This document shows positions 41,488-51,580 of a DNA stretch of 58,319 bases, in pieces. The stretch covers positions 1 through 58,319 of the forward strand of contig NZ_VUYU01000039.1 in assembly GCF_011682065.1 (NCBI RefSeq), read 5' to 3'. Position numbers and translations under genes: made by a program. Origin of the DNA: Massilia rubra (GTDB lineage Bacteria > Pseudomonadota > Gammaproteobacteria > Burkholderiales > Burkholderiaceae_D). Each line of letters opens with the position of its first letter. Within the stretch, counting starts at the first letter, position 1. Below the pieces are notes generated by a model that saw nothing but the letters and a program-made list of their open reading frames with translations, had not been told where the DNA came from and made no database searches.

Positions 41488-42549
41488 CTACGAGTGGGTT
41501 ATCCCTGGCACTTCCGGGTCAGGCGTGCGGGGCATCAACTCGGCGATCATGGCCGAGAGCTGCTCCTGCACATTGTATTTTGCCGCGTCAAACGCCCTTT
41601 TGATCGCCCACTCATAAGAGTACGCATCGGCGCCGCCATGGCTCTTGAACACCAGGCCGCGCAAACCGAGCAGGCTGGCGCCGTTGTAGCGCGAAGGATT
41701 GAACGTGTTGGAAAATTTCTTCAAAGCACCGCGCCCGATCAAGGCGGCCAGCATGGTCAGCGGATTGCGCTTGAACTCGGTGGTGAGCGCATCCTTGACG
41801 AAGCGGCCCAGGCCCTCGGCCGCCTTGAGCGTGACGTTGCCGACGAAACCGTCGCACACCACGATGTCGGTGGTGCCCTTGAAAATATCGTTGCCCTCGA
41901 CATTGCCGAAGAAATTCAGGGCCCCGCGCTCATGGTCTTCGCGCAGCAGCTTGGCGGTGGCCTTGACCACTTCATTGCCCTTGATTTCTTCGGTGCCCAC
42001 ATTGAGCAAGCCAATGGTGGGACGCTTGATGCCTTCCATGGCCGAGACCAGCACCGAGCCCATGATGGCGAACTGGTGCAAGTGATGCGGCTCGCAGTCG
42101 ACGTTCGCGCCCAGGTCCAGCATATAGGTCGGGCCGTTTTTCTGGTTGGGAAGGATCGAGCAAATGGCGGGACGGTCGACCCCGGCCATGGTCTTGAGCA
42201 CATAGCGCGAGACCGCCATCAGGGCGCCGGTATTGCCGGCGGACACGCAGGCCTGGGCCTTGCCGTCCTTGACCAGCTCGATCGCCACGCGCATCGACGA
42301 ATCCTTCTTGCGGCGCAGCGCGATTTCGATGGGATCATCCATCGTCACCACTTCCGAGGCATGCAGGATGGACAGGCGCGGATGGCTGTCGGCTTTGTGT
42401 TTTTTAAGTTCTGCGCGCAACTCGTCCTGCAGGCCGACCAGAATCAGTTCTGCTTCAGGTTCGCTGGAAAGGAAAGAAAGTGCTGCGGGGATAGTAACTG
42501 AGGGGCCATGATCGCCGCCCATGCAGTCAATGGAAATTTTAATTGTCAT
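41488..42549 (-). CDS. plsX: Phosphate acyltransferase PlsX
   Basis: A 353-residue enzyme converting acyl-ACP to acyl phosphate, the first step towards phosphatidic acid. Family sequence: [60 protein letters not shown] and [18 protein letters not shown]. The plsX-fabH-fabD-fabG-acpP order is the classical fab cluster. Confidence 0.96.
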   Translation of the reverse strand: MTIKISIDCMGGDHGPSVTIPAALSFLSSEPEAELILVGLQDELRAELKKHKADSHPRLSILHASEVVTMDDPIEIALRRKKDSSMRVAIELVKDGKAQACVSAGNTGALMAVSRYVLKTMAGVDRPAICSILPNQKNGPTYMLDLGANVDCEPHHLHQFAIMGSVLVSAMEGIKRPTIGLLNVGTEEIKGNEVVKATAKLLREDHERGALNFFGNVEGNDIFKGTTDIVVCDGFVGNVTLKAAEGLGRFVKDALTTEFKRNPLTMLAALIGRGALKKFSNTFNPSRYNGASLLGLRGLVFKSHGGADAYSYEWAIKRAFDAAKYNVQEQLSAMIAELMPRTPDPEVPGITHS

Positions 42550-42745
42550 TTTGTGGATTCGTACCGCGACTCAACAGCGTGTGGCGGCAGGATGCGATCT
42601 GTATGTGGACGAACGCCAAGCAGAGTCTGCGTAATTCGAAATGACGGTGTGCAAAGCTGGTTTGCAGCCGGGGACAAAGAAAAAGCGGTGCGACGCACAA
42701 AATAGTCGTTGCACCGCTTTTATCTTACTCAAACTAAAACGTCGA

Positions 42746-42928
42746 TTACTCGTCGTTTTTGGTTTTGAGAACTTTGCGACCACGGTAAAAGCCGTTAGGG
42801 CTGATGTGGTGACGCAGGTGCGTTTCACCGGTGGTTGGCTCGATGCCCAGTTGTGGCGCGACCAGGAAGTCGTGCGAACGGTGCATACCGCGCTTCGAAG
42901 GGGATTTCTTATTTTGCTGAACAGCCAT
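42746..42928 (-). CDS. rpmF: 50S ribosomal protein L32
   Basis: A 60-residue basic protein: [20 protein letters not shown], then [21 protein letters not shown] and [13 protein letters not shown]. The betaproteobacterial L32 form lacks the usual zinc-binding Cys set. It lies between yceD and plsX, as is usual. Confidence 0.96.
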   Translation of the reverse strand: MAVQQNKKSPSKRGMHRSHDFLVAPQLGIEPTTGETHLRHHISPNGFYRGRKVLKTKNDE

Positions 42929-43148
42929 GATGACTCCTAATACATAAGTTCTAAAATTCTAACACAATCGATCAGCAAATACATGCGAATCGAGTATCCC
43001 AGCGGCAAAATTTCTTACCGACATGTTTAACGCCGACCTACCTTTTACTACCAATGCCATACTCGACTACAACACGCGTTTGACACGTTCTTCACTACTG
43101 CTTGTTCTGTATTCCAGCCGCTCGCGGCTCGCCGGTCGCGGCTTCCGA

Positions 43149-43646
43149 CTATTCCGGCTTGAGGTTCTTCAGCCCCGCAAACGGCGATGGCTTGTCGGAC
43201 TTGACCGCATCGAGCAGCTTGTTGTCCGGGCACACGTCGTGCTTGGGCACTTGCGGCAGGGCCAGCAAGGCCTCGTCCTCGAACAGGTCGCGCACATCGC
43301 ATTCGCGGCTGCCGACGATGACGTCGATGCTCTCGTCGTCCAGGATCTCTTCGATCTCGTCCGCATGCTCGTCATCCTTGCCGAGCATCAGCACGGTGGA
43401 CGAATCCATCTCGTAAGCGAACGGGGCCAGGCAACGCTGGCATACCAGCTGGACCGTGCCGGAAACCGACAAGCTCAACTGCGGATAACCCAACTTGCTG
43501 GTCGACCCATCGATGGTCCAGGCGATCTGGCCCGACTGGTCGGCACAATCCTTGTTCAACCGGCTCATTTCAGCGACAGGCGTGACGCCTTCGCGATGGC
43601 CGTTGCTTCGACAAAACTCAAAAGCGTCGATGACAAAAGCACTCAT
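43149..43646 (-). CDS. yceD: YceD family protein (DUF177)
   Basis: A 165-residue protein. The conserved core is QLVCQRCLAPFAYEMDSS and DEIEEILDDESIDVIVGS, then VRDLFEDEALLALPQVPKHD. DUF177 members are linked to 23S rRNA accumulation and are nearly always upstream of rpmF. It would be the first gene of the rpmF-plsX-fab operon; a good sigma-70 promoter precedes it. Confidence 0.93.
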   Translation of the reverse strand: MSAFVIDAFEFCRSNGHREGVTPVAEMSRLNKDCADQSGQIAWTIDGSTSKLGYPQLSLSVSGTVQLVCQRCLAPFAYEMDSSTVLMLGKDDEHADEIEEILDDESIDVIVGSRECDVRDLFEDEALLALPQVPKHDVCPDNKLLDAVKSDKPSPFAGLKNLKPE

Positions 43647-43675
43647 TGCAGAAATTTTCCCCGGAAAACCTGCGA

Positions 43676-43704
43676 TAATAACAGGCTTCTCGTTGTGGAG
43701 TCAA
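43676..43704 (-). promoter_or_regulatory. Sigma-70 promoter of yceD-rpmF-plsX-fab
   Basis: On the minus strand, TTGACT (43699-43704), a 17-bp spacer and TTATTA (43676-43681) lie about 30 bp before the yceD ATG. It is divergent from maf. Confidence 0.65.
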
Positions 43705-43826
43705 AGACTTAGCGCGATTATTTGGGCAAGGACCCGCGCGCTGTTGCTGGCGCGTGCACGCCGCGCCCGCCGGATGAATCCCGCTGCGCCCGCTAACCGG
43801 ACCAGCCAACAGGACTTAAGTACGAC

Positions 43827-44429
43827 ATGATACCAACTTCCACCGCGCCGCGGCTAATTCTTGCATCGGGTTCCGCTTATCGGCGCGAATTACTTGAGCG
43901 CCTGCGCCTGCCGTTCGACGTGCTGGCGCCCGATATCGACGAAACGCAGCTGGGCGGCGAACTGCCCGAAGCGACCGCCCTGCGCCTGGCGCGCGCCAAG
44001 GCCGAAGCGGTGGCCGCGCGCGCGCCCGGCAGCGTGGTCATCGGTTCCGACCAGGTCGCCACGCTCGACGGCGCCCAGATCGGCAAGCCCGGCAACCACG
44101 CCAACGCCCTGCTGCAACTGCAAACCATGCGCGGGCGGCGCGTGGTGTTCCACACGGCCCTGTGCCTGTGGGACGGGCGCACCGGCACGGCGCAGGTGGA
44201 GAACGTGCAAACGTTTGTCACCGTGCGCGACCTGCCGGACGCCGAGCTGGACGCCTACCTGCGCATCGAACAACCCTACGATTGCGCCGGCAGCGCCAAG
44301 AACGAAGCGCTCGGCATCGCCATTCTGGAGCGCATCGACAGCACCGACCCGACCGCCCTCACCGGCCTGCCCCTGATCGCCCTGACCGGCATGCTGCGGC
44401 GCGCCGGTTTTACCTTTTTTCAATCGTGA
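43827..44429 (+). CDS. yceF: Maf/YceF nucleotide pyrophosphatase
   Basis: A 200-residue Maf-family house-cleaning pyrophosphatase, YceF-like (7-methyl-GTP). Motifs are LILASGSAYRRELLERL, DIDETQLGGE, SVVIGSDQVATLDG and KPGNHANAL. It is transcribed divergently from yceD. The next gene starts 5 bp after its stop, so the two form an operon. Confidence 0.93.
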   Translation: MIPTSTAPRLILASGSAYRRELLERLRLPFDVLAPDIDETQLGGELPEATALRLARAKAEAVAARAPGSVVIGSDQVATLDGAQIGKPGNHANALLQLQTMRGRRVVFHTALCLWDGRTGTAQVENVQTFVTVRDLPDAELDAYLRIEQPYDCAGSAKNEALGIAILERIDSTDPTALTGLPLIALTGMLRRAGFTFFQS

Positions 44430-44434
44430 GCATT

Positions 44435-45190
44435 ATGTCCGGCACTTTATATCTGATCCCCAACACCCTCGGCGCGGCCGACCCGGCCGACCCGGCCGAC
44501 CATGCGCTCGCCCACATCATCCCCGAGCAAGTCCAGGCCCTGACCGCGCGTCTTGATTACTTTGTCGCCGAAAACGCCAAGACCGCACGCGGCTTCCTGA
44601 AACTGATTGCGCTGCGCCATCCCCTGGCCAAGACCTTGCAGGAAATCGAGATTGCCGAACTGAACGTGAATACCCCGGCGCAAGCGCTGGCCGGCTTGCT
44701 GGAGCCCCTGTTGGCCGGGCGCGATGCCGGACTGATCTCTGAAGCGGGCGTGCCGGCGGTGGCCGATCCCGGCGCCGACCTCGTGCGCCTGGCGCACGAA
44801 CGCGGCATCCAGGTGCGTCCGCTGGTCGGACCGTCCTCGCTGCTGCTGGCTGTGATGGCGAGCGGCTTGAACGGGCAGAGTTTTGCTTTTAACGGCTACC
44901 TGCCCACCGACGCCGCCCTGCGCACCAAGCGCATCAAGGAACTGGAAGCACGTTCGCGCGCGGAAAAGCAGACCCAGCTGCTGATCGAAACGCCCTACCG
45001 CAACGGCGCCATGCTCGAAGCGCTGGTCGGCGCCTGCCAGCCGGGCACCTTGATCTGCGTCGCGACCGACTTGAGCCTGCCGACGGAATCGATCCGCACC
45101 TTGAATGGCGGCAAATGGAAGGCGCTGCTGGCGGCCGGCAAGGCGCCGGATTTCCACAAGAAGCCGACCGTGTTTTTGCTGCTGGCATAA
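44435..45190 (+). CDS. SAM-dependent methyltransferase, tetrapyrrole methylase/RsmI-like
   Basis: 251 residues from the ATG at 44435 (MSGTLYLIPNTLGA), 5 bp after maf; earlier in-frame codons overlap maf and are not used. The fold is that of the TP-methylase family (RLDYFVAENAKTARGFLKLI, GRDAGLISEAGVPAVADPGA, VGPSSLLLAVMASGLNGQSF, ETPYRNGAMLEALV). It resembles the RsmI/YraL 16S rRNA 2'-O-methyltransferases but has a shortened N-terminus. Substrate unknown. Confidence 0.88.
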   Translation: MSGTLYLIPNTLGAADPADPADHALAHIIPEQVQALTARLDYFVAENAKTARGFLKLIALRHPLAKTLQEIEIAELNVNTPAQALAGLLEPLLAGRDAGLISEAGVPAVADPGADLVRLAHERGIQVRPLVGPSSLLLAVMASGLNGQSFAFNGYLPTDAALRTKRIKELEARSRAEKQTQLLIETPYRNGAMLEALVGACQPGTLICVATDLSLPTESIRTLNGGKWKALLAAGKAPDFHKKPTVFLLLA

Positions 45191-45203
45191 AAGGAGGCCC
45201 GCC

Positions 45204-45317
45204 GTGACGACGACATCCCGCTATTTCCCGGCGGCCTACAGGCATTTTGTCGACAATGGGCTGGGCAGCCTGAATGGGCTCGAGGGACGCTACGCAATGC
45301 ACGCGATGCGTAGCTGA
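45204..45317 (+). CDS. Small ORF, 37 codons, strong ribosome binding site
   Basis: A GTG-started ORF of 37 codons (TTTSRYFPAAYRHFVDNG, then LGSLNGLEGRYAMHAMRS), 13 bp after the methyltransferase stop and preceded by AAAAGGAGG. No relative is recognised. It could be the surviving 5' end of a longer gene that was broken by the rearrangement that brought in the RHS locus. Confidence 0.35.
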   Translation: MTTTSRYFPAAYRHFVDNGLGSLNGLEGRYAMHAMRS

Positions 45318-45376
45318 GCTGGTGCAGAGTCAATTGCCGTACCGCCCCCCCCCCGCGCGGGTGTTTCTGCACCAGC
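45318..45376. repeat. Inverted repeat with internal C9 tract
   Basis: The arms GCTGGTGCAGA (45318-45328) and TCTGCACCAGC (45366-45376) are perfect 11-bp inverted repeats. The loop contains a run of nine or more C residues followed by GCGCGGG. It lies between convergent genes and may be a bidirectional terminator or a scar. The long C-run may also be a sequencing weak spot. Confidence 0.5.
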
Positions 45377-45445
45377 AGCACTCGCCCTAAGACGTGGTGT
45401 TGTTACCCGCTCTTCATCAGGATGGATGACTCACAATATGGCAAC

Positions 45446-45787
45446 TTACTTCCCATTCGCCTTGCACAGCAGGTAGCTCACTGCCTCGAAGGCAAAGTAA
45501 ACAGCACCAAGCATTGCGAGATATCCCCAACCGCTTGCGACACCCGGTCCACAGTAGGCTTCAGTGAGGCATGCAAAGACTCGACCGACGACCTGGATGT
45601 CGCTCCATAGCGCAATGGCGGAGGTCAGTGCCGCGACGACGAGCACCGAGCGCTTCCGAGCTAGCGGCACTTCGGTTTTGAACACGTCGATCATCAGCAA
45701 CCAGGATCGATACGGCAGGAGACCCGCCGCAGCTAGCCCAACAAAACCGAGCAAATAGACCGCAGCGCTCTCAAAGGCTATGCTCAT
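45446..45787 (-). CDS. Small polytopic membrane protein, candidate immunity protein
   Basis: A 113-residue hydrophobic protein with about three membrane helices ([56 protein letters not shown]). Its ATG overlaps the stop of the RHS gene (ATGA) and is preceded by AGGAG, so it is translationally coupled to it. Small genes directly after RHS or polymorphic-toxin genes commonly encode cognate immunity proteins. No family is recognised, and the role is inferred from position only. Confidence 0.6.
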   Translation of the reverse strand: MSIAFESAAVYLLGFVGLAAAGLLPYRSWLLMIDVFKTEVPLARKRSVLVVAALTSAIALWSDIQVVGRVFACLTEAYCGPGVASGWGYLAMLGAVYFAFEAVSYLLCKANGK

Positions 45788-48700
45788 TTAACTCTCCTGA
45801 CTTGGCGCAACAAGTTGCCCGGCCAAAAGGTTCCTGCCTCAACATACGGAAAGGATTTATGTCCGCTTAAGGCCATGGAACTGCGATTGGCGCAACTGAA
45901 CGGGCTGGCTGTAGGAAGGTTCGCCGCTGTATCGATAATGCTCTGCTCTTCAGCGCGAGAAGTATTCTTACAGGTTGACTCGACCTCCTGCCCCTTGTGG
46001 AAGTCCCTGTATTTCTGGATGCTGGCAGCACTTCCGGTGATCAGGTCACCACTACCGGCTTGATTCGCGGGGCCATAAGCCCCGGCGGGGTCGTAGATCG
46101 CCGGCCCACCACTGCCATCCCCGCGCGAGGTGAACACGGCAGCATGATCTCGGATACCGCCAGGGCCAACTGTCGTAAGCAAGCATGTTTCCAACCCCAG
46201 CGGATCGATGTAACTAATCGGATTTCCGTTCACGTACCCGTAGGTGTTCATGCCGCCGTCGAGCCCACTCGGATCACTCTGCAAATATCTGCCGAGAATG
46301 GAATCGTAGTAGCGATGCCAGTTGTACCAAAGTCCTGTCTCCCCATCATAGTATTGTCCTGGAAATCCCACATTTAAGCCGCCGATAGTATCGGTGACGA
46401 CGCGCCGGTCAAAAGCAGCGTTGGCGGCACGCCAAACCTTGACCCCTTCGGCATTGGTGAGCACTTCCGGTCGCCCTACCTGGTCGTTATGGCTCGCATA
46501 GAACGTGCCGTTTCGCCCGATTCCCAGCAACTGGCCTTCCAGCCATACATAGTTCGTCGTCGTGCCGCCGATTTCCGCCAGCAACTCGCCATCCGGACCG
46601 TAGATTGCTCTCGTACCCACTCCCTTTGATATCTTCAGGGCGCGTTGGTTCAATGCGTTGATGCGATAGTCGCCCACCTGAACACCATTGATGATCGCGC
46701 CGCTCATCCGGTTGAAGGCGTCGTACAGATACTTGCGCTGGCCATCGTGGCGGTACTCGGTACTCACGTTACCGACCGCGTCGTATTCGAACCGGCGCGA
46801 TTGTCCCCCACCGGCCCAGCCATGCAGGCGATTGGTGTTTGCATACAGCACATAGGTGTAATCGCCCTGGCTTTGCCGGCTGTGCTTGAGCCGGTTGCCC
46901 GCGTCATCCCACGCAAAATACTGGTTGTCCCCGCTGCGCGTCGCAGTGGAGAGCCGGCTGGCCTCGTCGTAGCCGTAATCCGTCGTCAGTTCCGGAAACA
47001 CCGCATCGACGACTTTGGATATGGTCCCTTTCGGGTGGTAATCGAATCCCAGACTATGCACGCCCGGCGTGGCGAGCTGGTCCAGGCGCCCGTCCTGGTC
47101 GAACGTCAGCATGCGCGGCAAGCCGTTGCCGAAACGCCAGCCGTAAAGGCGGTCGGTCGCCGGCTGGTAGATGAATCCGTTCGTCAGGGTCGCCCACTTG
47201 CCGCCCAGGGTGCTGCGCATCCGCCACAGGCGCCCGTACGCGTCATAGTCGTACCCGACGCCAAAGCCGCTCGAATTGCTCATGGCGCTTTTGCGGCCGG
47301 CGGCGTCGTATCCCCAGTAGATTGCGAACTTGACGCCGTAGATATCGTTTCTCTGACTGACGATCCGGCCGGCCACGTCGTAGGCGTAATCGGTGCGGCC
47401 GGTGACATCGGCAATGCTCGTCAGCTTTCCCTTGCCGAAATTGCCTTCGTCGTAGTTGAACGATTCGGTGGTGCCGCCGCTGTGGCGCCAGCGCATGCGT
47501 CCCAGAGCATCCCATCCATAAAGGATCACCTTCTGGTCCGCGCGCGTTTCGCTGATGCGCCGGCCAAGGTCGTCGTACTCGAACGTGCTCGCCCCGGTAT
47601 CCGGGCTGTATATGCCCGTGATGTCGCCGAAACCGTTGTAGGCGTAGCTGGTCCTGACGTTGCGCGGGTCGACGACGACCTCCAGCCGTCCGGCCGCGTC
47701 ATAATCGAACAAGGTGATGCCGCCATCGGGCGCGGTCTGCTTCACCAGCCGGTTCTGGGCATCGTACTCGTAGAACGTGCCGCGCCCGTCGCCGCCGTAT
47801 TCCGCTTCGACGTTCCCGTTCGGATCGTAACGGGTGTCTTCGCGCTCTCCCTTGCTGTTTATCTTTTGATACGGCCGTCCCAGGGAATCGAGAAGCGTCA
47901 CGCTACTGAACTCGCCGCCTGGCGTGCCGGTCGGGCCACCCACACCTGCCGATGGCACGCTGCGCGCCGACGTGCTGCGCAGCGAATTGGCGCCGACATC
48001 GTACCTGATCGTGGCGTACTGATGCTGCGCATTGCCAACCGATTCAAGACGCCCGGACGCGGTATAAACGAAGCGCTGCACGCTGCCATCGGGCTGGCTG
48101 ATGACAATCGGCTGGCGCGCACCGTTGTAGGTAATCCGGGTAACGCGATTGCCCGGTTCGGTCATCGTCGCCACCGTGCCGTTCGGGTTGTAGGTGTAGC
48201 TGGTAGTGGCGCCATTCACATCCGTGCTCGTTCCCGGCATGCCGAGGCCCGTATAGCCGCCCATCGTCGCGCTTTGCCCAAGCGCATTGACAACTGAAAT
48301 CACGCGGCCATACGCATCGTAATTTTCAGACGTCTTGATCTCTCCGGTACTCGATTCCAGAATCGTCACGATCTGCGCCAACGTACCGTTCGGATAAAAT
48401 CCGTAGGCATATCTGGTGATGCGCTGGCGGCCTGTATTCAGGTCGCTGATCCTGGTTTCCGCAATCCTCCCGGTGGCGTGGCCGGCCGCGTGATAGGCAT
48501 AGCGGATGCTCGCCTGGGGATCGCCACTTGCGCTTTTATACACCGTCTCGACGAGGTCGTCGTTCTGCCAGCGATGTTCCAGGCGTAGCTCGTCGGGCGT
48601 GCCGGCCGCGGTGTCCTTGCGCAGCAGGTGACCATTGCCGTCATACGCATAGCGAGTCGGGATGTTCTTCCAGTCGCGCGTCTCCGTCAGGTAGCCTCGC

Positions 48701-50028
48701 GCGTCGTATTGCGTCGATGCGCTTGCGCCCGAGCAGGTCGCTGTAGGGCGCCGGTCGATCCTGCTGATCTTGAGTTCTCCCTGGATCTGGGTGAAACGGT
48801 AGTGTGTTTCCTGTCCCCGCGCATCGCTGACAACCGTCAGCTTGTCGCCGTAATTGAAGACGTCCCTTTCTTCATTGCCGGCGAGTGCGCTGATATGGAT
48901 TCGACGGTCGGCGTGGTAGCTGTAGGTGCTGTAGCGTATGCCGCCGATCGATATCCCGGTCAGCAAGGTCGGATCGGGCGCTTCGTAGTGATACTCGCGC
49001 AGGTCGGGACCTGCACCGGGAGATGTCACCCTGGTCAGCATGCCCTGCGCGTTATATTGATAGTCCCAGATGGCGTCGTTCGTATCCTGGACTTTGGACA
49101 CCAGCCCGTTGGCGCCCCAGCTCAGTTTGACGCTCTGACCGGGTGCATTGCGGATGGCGCTCAGCCGCGATCCCCCCGGCGCATCCCAGGGCGTATAGTC
49201 GTAGCCGCGCAGGAGCGCCCCGGACAGGGTAGCGATACTCAGCACGCGGCCTTGCGCATCAAAACGATAAATGAATTTGTTTCTGTTGAGGATGAGCTGG
49301 GTTCCTGCTTTCCACGTTAACTTCGGGGAGTTCTCGCCGGTCCGATAGTAGAATTCGTTGGGCCTGGCCGGTGGTGGCGAGCCCGGAGGGGGATTTGCGC
49401 CAGGGTTCGTTTGACCACCCGGCGGTGTGGTGGCATCGTTCGGACGCTCGAGCGGTCCGTTACCGGCATAGGTATACACATAGGACGATCCGTTTTCATC
49501 GACATGGGTGATCGACTGCGGCACGCACTGCCAACCCGGACTCGGAATGAAACACGTGGCGCGCACCAGCTTCGGCGGGTCCAGGCTCGATAGCCAGTGC
49601 TTCCCGAACAACCTGCCCTCGGCATGCCGGCTGCGGTAAGTGCGGGTAAGCGACAGGCCGTACAATCCCTGTGATTCAAAATCAGACTCATCCTTGTGTT
49701 TTTCGCCAGTGGCGATCACGACGGGATTGTCGGTTGACTTGCAACTTTCTTCGGACTCTTTGTTGGAATTGTCTTTCGACGGTGGCGCCGCCTTGACTGG
49801 CGCCCCGCCGGATCGCGATGGCCTGGAATATGCGAACCTGGGAAAGTATTCCAGCCTGCCGAAACGTGGCTCTTCCCCTATAAGCCGCTTTTCGTTGATG
49901 AAAACTTGCTGCATGCCCCCGCCGCCCGAATCCGAGGCGCGGGGCACGACGCCCTCGGTATTGGTTGCGCTAGCGGTCCAAGAAAAAAGCAGGAGCGGTA
50001 GGACGAAACTGAGTTTTTTCGGTTTCAT
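45784..50028 (-). CDS. Secreted RHS/YD-repeat protein with variable C-terminal tail
   Basis: 1414 residues from the ATG at 50028 ([20 protein letters not shown], a Sec signal peptide). An N-terminal region holds DUF6531-like sequence ([32 protein letters not shown]). A proline/glycine linker leads into ~20 or more YD repeats (such as [35 protein letters not shown]). The RHS core ends with [17 protein letters not shown] and [18 protein letters not shown] 135-residue tail follows, with DHAAVF, AIYDPAG and [13 protein letters not shown]; this His...Cys order resembles a permuted papain/NlpC-P60-like hydrolase, but that is tentative. There is no PAAR domain, so it is probably not a type VI cargo. 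Confidence 0.85.
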   Translation of the reverse strand: MKPKKLSFVLPLLLFSWTASATNTEGVVPRASDSGGGGMQQVFINEKRLIGEEPRFGRLEYFPRFAYSRPSRSGGAPVKAAPPSKDNSNKESEESCKSTDNPVVIATGEKHKDESDFESQGLYGLSLTRTYRSRHAEGRLFGKHWLSSLDPPKLVRATCFIPSPGWQCVPQSITHVDENGSSYVYTYAGNGPLERPNDATTPPGGQTNPGANPPPGSPPPARPNEFYYRTGENSPKLTWKAGTQLILNRNKFIYRFDAQGRVLSIATLSGALLRGYDYTPWDAPGGSRLSAIRNAPGQSVKLSWGANGLVSKVQDTNDAIWDYQYNAQGMLTRVTSPGAGPDLREYHYEAPDPTLLTGISIGGIRYSTYSYHADRRIHISALAGNEERDVFNYGDKLTVVSDARGQETHYRFTQIQGELKISRIDRRPTATCSGASASTQYDARGYLTETRDWKNIPTRYAYDGNGHLLRKDTAAGTPDELRLEHRWQNDDLVETVYKSASGDPQASIRYAYHAAGHATGRIAETRISDLNTGRQRITRYAYGFYPNGTLAQIVTILESSTGEIKTSENYDAYGRVISVVNALGQSATMGGYTGLGMPGTSTDVNGATTSYTYNPNGTVATMTEPGNRVTRITYNGARQPIVISQPDGSVQRFVYTASGRLESVGNAQHQYATIRYDVGANSLRSTSARSVPSAGVGGPTGTPGGEFSSVTLLDSLGRPYQKINSKGEREDTRYDPNGNVEAEYGGDGRGTFYEYDAQNRLVKQTAPDGGITLFDYDAAGRLEVVVDPRNVRTSYAYNGFGDITGIYSPDTGASTFEYDDLGRRISETRADQKVILYGWDALGRMRWRHSGGTTESFNYDEGNFGKGKLTSIADVTGRTDYAYDVAGRIVSQRNDIYGVKFAIYWGYDAAGRKSAMSNSSGFGVGYDYDAYGRLWRMRSTLGGKWATLTNGFIYQPATDRLYGWRFGNGLPRMLTFDQDGRLDQLATPGVHSLGFDYHPKGTISKVVDAVFPELTTDYGYDEASRLSTATRSGDNQYFAWDDAGNRLKHSRQSQGDYTYVLYANTNRLHGWAGGGQSRRFEYDAVGNVSTEYRHDGQRKYLYDAFNRMSGAIINGVQVGDYRINALNQRALKISKGVGTRAIYGPDGELLAEIGGTTTNYVWLEGQLLGIGRNGTFYASHNDQVGRPEVLTNAEGVKVWRAANAAFDRRVVTDTIGGLNVGFPGQYYDGETGLWYNWHRYYDSILGRYLQSDPSGLDGGMNTYGYVNGNPISYIDPLGLETCLLTTVGPGGIRDHAAVFTSRGDGSGGPAIYDPAGAYGPANQAGSGDLITGSAASIQKYRDFHKGQEVESTCKNTSRAEEQSIIDTAANLPTASPFSCANRSSMALSGHKSFPYVEAGTFWPGNLLRQVRRVK

Positions 50029-50266
50029 GGTCAGCCGTAGGTAAATTGCAAAAATACCCGCCCGAGCACGGCTCGGACATTCGACTGTATGAAACACACG
50101 GATGACCAACAAGCGCTGATGCACGTTTGCTTGCGGTTAATCAGAAACTCGGCATTTGCTCCCGCGGGCCGAGCTTATTCTGTTGCTTGCAAGGTGAACT
50201 GCGCCTTACCGATTGTCAGCGCGAGCACGATGCTACGCTGCCAGCCTTTTCCGGATGGCGCAGGTC
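50029..50266. other. Intergenic region between the RHS gene and the EAL-HDOD gene
   Basis: About 240 bp lying upstream of the RHS gene on the minus strand. It should hold the RHS promoter and the 3' end of the EAL-HDOD transcript. No convincing -35/-10 pair, repeat or small gene was recognised. Confidence 0.4.
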
Positions 50267-51526
50267 TCAGGTGACCAGTTCGTTCACCCAGCCAAACGCT
50301 TCCATCTCGATCTCGCGCATGGTCTTGGCGCTCAAGCCAAGCGTCTTGAGCGCCCTGGCCAGTTCCGTCCCGCGCTTGGGGTTGTCGACCAGCTCGACCA
50401 CCTTGAGCATCTCGCCCAGCACGCCCTCGCGCTCGAGCAAGGCGGCGCGCACTTCGTCGGCCACCACCACGGTGTTAAGAATATCCTGCATCGACATCGA
50501 AAACAGCGCATCCATCAGCGACATGATCCCTACCGTGAAGCCGGCCTCGGCGCTGACGCGGCGCTCGGGCGGCACTTTCTGCGTCATCAGTTCCATCAGC
50601 TTGCCGCGCGTGGTGGCCATCTGCAACAGCGGCGAACTGAGTTCGACCGCCGCACCCGGCTTGGCGTACAGCAAAATCTGCAACCAGCGCTGCAATTGCT
50701 GGCGCCCCAGCACATACAGCGCTTCGCTCAGCGAATCGATACGCCCGCGCGCGCCCGCCGCCGGGGTGTTGACCAGGCGCAGCAGGTTCAGGCTGATCAG
50801 GGCATCGCGCTTGACCGCGCGTTCGATCTCGGCATTGTCGGCATCGGAATTGATCAGGTCGAGCAAGCGCAGGATGACCAGTTCCGACGGCGCTATCTTC
50901 TTGCCGCTGAGGATGGCCGGGCGCGCAAAATAATAACCCTGGAAATATTCGAAGCCGAGCGCCATGCACATCTCGAACTCTTCGACCGTCTCGACCTTTT
51001 CGGCCAGCAGCTTTTTATGACGCCCGTTCAGGGCCGCCACCAGCTTGGGCAGGTCGGCCGCCGCCACCGCCTGCACGTCGACCTTGATGATATCGACCAG
51101 GTCGACCAGCTTGCGCAGGTCGTCGGACTCTTCCACCACATCGTCGAGCGCAAAGGTGAAGCCAAAGCCCTTGAGCTCGGCCACGCGGGCGACCAATGCC
51201 GGGGTGGCCTGGACGGTTTCGAGAATTTCGAGGATGACCTTGTCGTGCGGCAGGAAGCGCACGAAGTCGCTCATCAAGACGATATCGTCGACATTCACGA
51301 ACGCCAGGCGCTCGCCGACCACCTTGGCCATGCCCAGCTGGGACGCGTGCGAAATCACGGCCGCCGTGGCGGCGGCGTGATCGGTCACATTCGCGTCGCC
51401 GCCATTGGCGCTGCGAAATAAAAGTTCAAAGGCAACCAGTCGCTGGTTACGTCCGAGAATCGGTTGGCGCGCGAGAAAAAAATCGTCGGACGGCAGCGCC
51501 AGCTCGGCCACGGTATCAATAGGCAT
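50267..51526 (-). CDS. EAL-HDOD domain signalling protein
   Basis: 419 residues from the ATG at 51526 (MPIDTVAELALPSDDFFLAR); an upstream TTG adds 10 codons. It belongs to the YuxH-like family, with an N-terminal EAL domain and a C-terminal HDOD domain (LVILRLLDLINSDADNAEIE, QQLQRWLQILLYAKPG). The EAL signature is changed to ELLFR, and the downstream acidic motifs are reduced (FALDDVVEESDD), so cyclic-di-GMP hydrolysis is doubtful; a binding or scaffold role is more likely. It appears monocistronic, facing the same way as its neighbours. Confidence 0.88.
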   Translation of the reverse strand: MPIDTVAELALPSDDFFLARQPILGRNQRLVAFELLFRSANGGDANVTDHAAATAAVISHASQLGMAKVVGERLAFVNVDDIVLMSDFVRFLPHDKVILEILETVQATPALVARVAELKGFGFTFALDDVVEESDDLRKLVDLVDIIKVDVQAVAAADLPKLVAALNGRHKKLLAEKVETVEEFEMCMALGFEYFQGYYFARPAILSGKKIAPSELVILRLLDLINSDADNAEIERAVKRDALISLNLLRLVNTPAAGARGRIDSLSEALYVLGRQQLQRWLQILLYAKPGAAVELSSPLLQMATTRGKLMELMTQKVPPERRVSAEAGFTVGIMSLMDALFSMSMQDILNTVVVADEVRAALLEREGVLGEMLKVVELVDNPKRGTELARALKTLGLSAKTMREIEMEAFGWVNELVT

Positions 51527-51580
51527 GGGAAATCCGGAAAACAGGCGCGCCAACAACGGCGCCCTGCGATGACTATACTA

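Noticed and set aside
44162-44434. An N-terminal extension of the methyltransferase ORF overlapping maf
   Set aside because: It overlaps the well-supported maf gene in another frame. The ATG at 44435 fits the family start.
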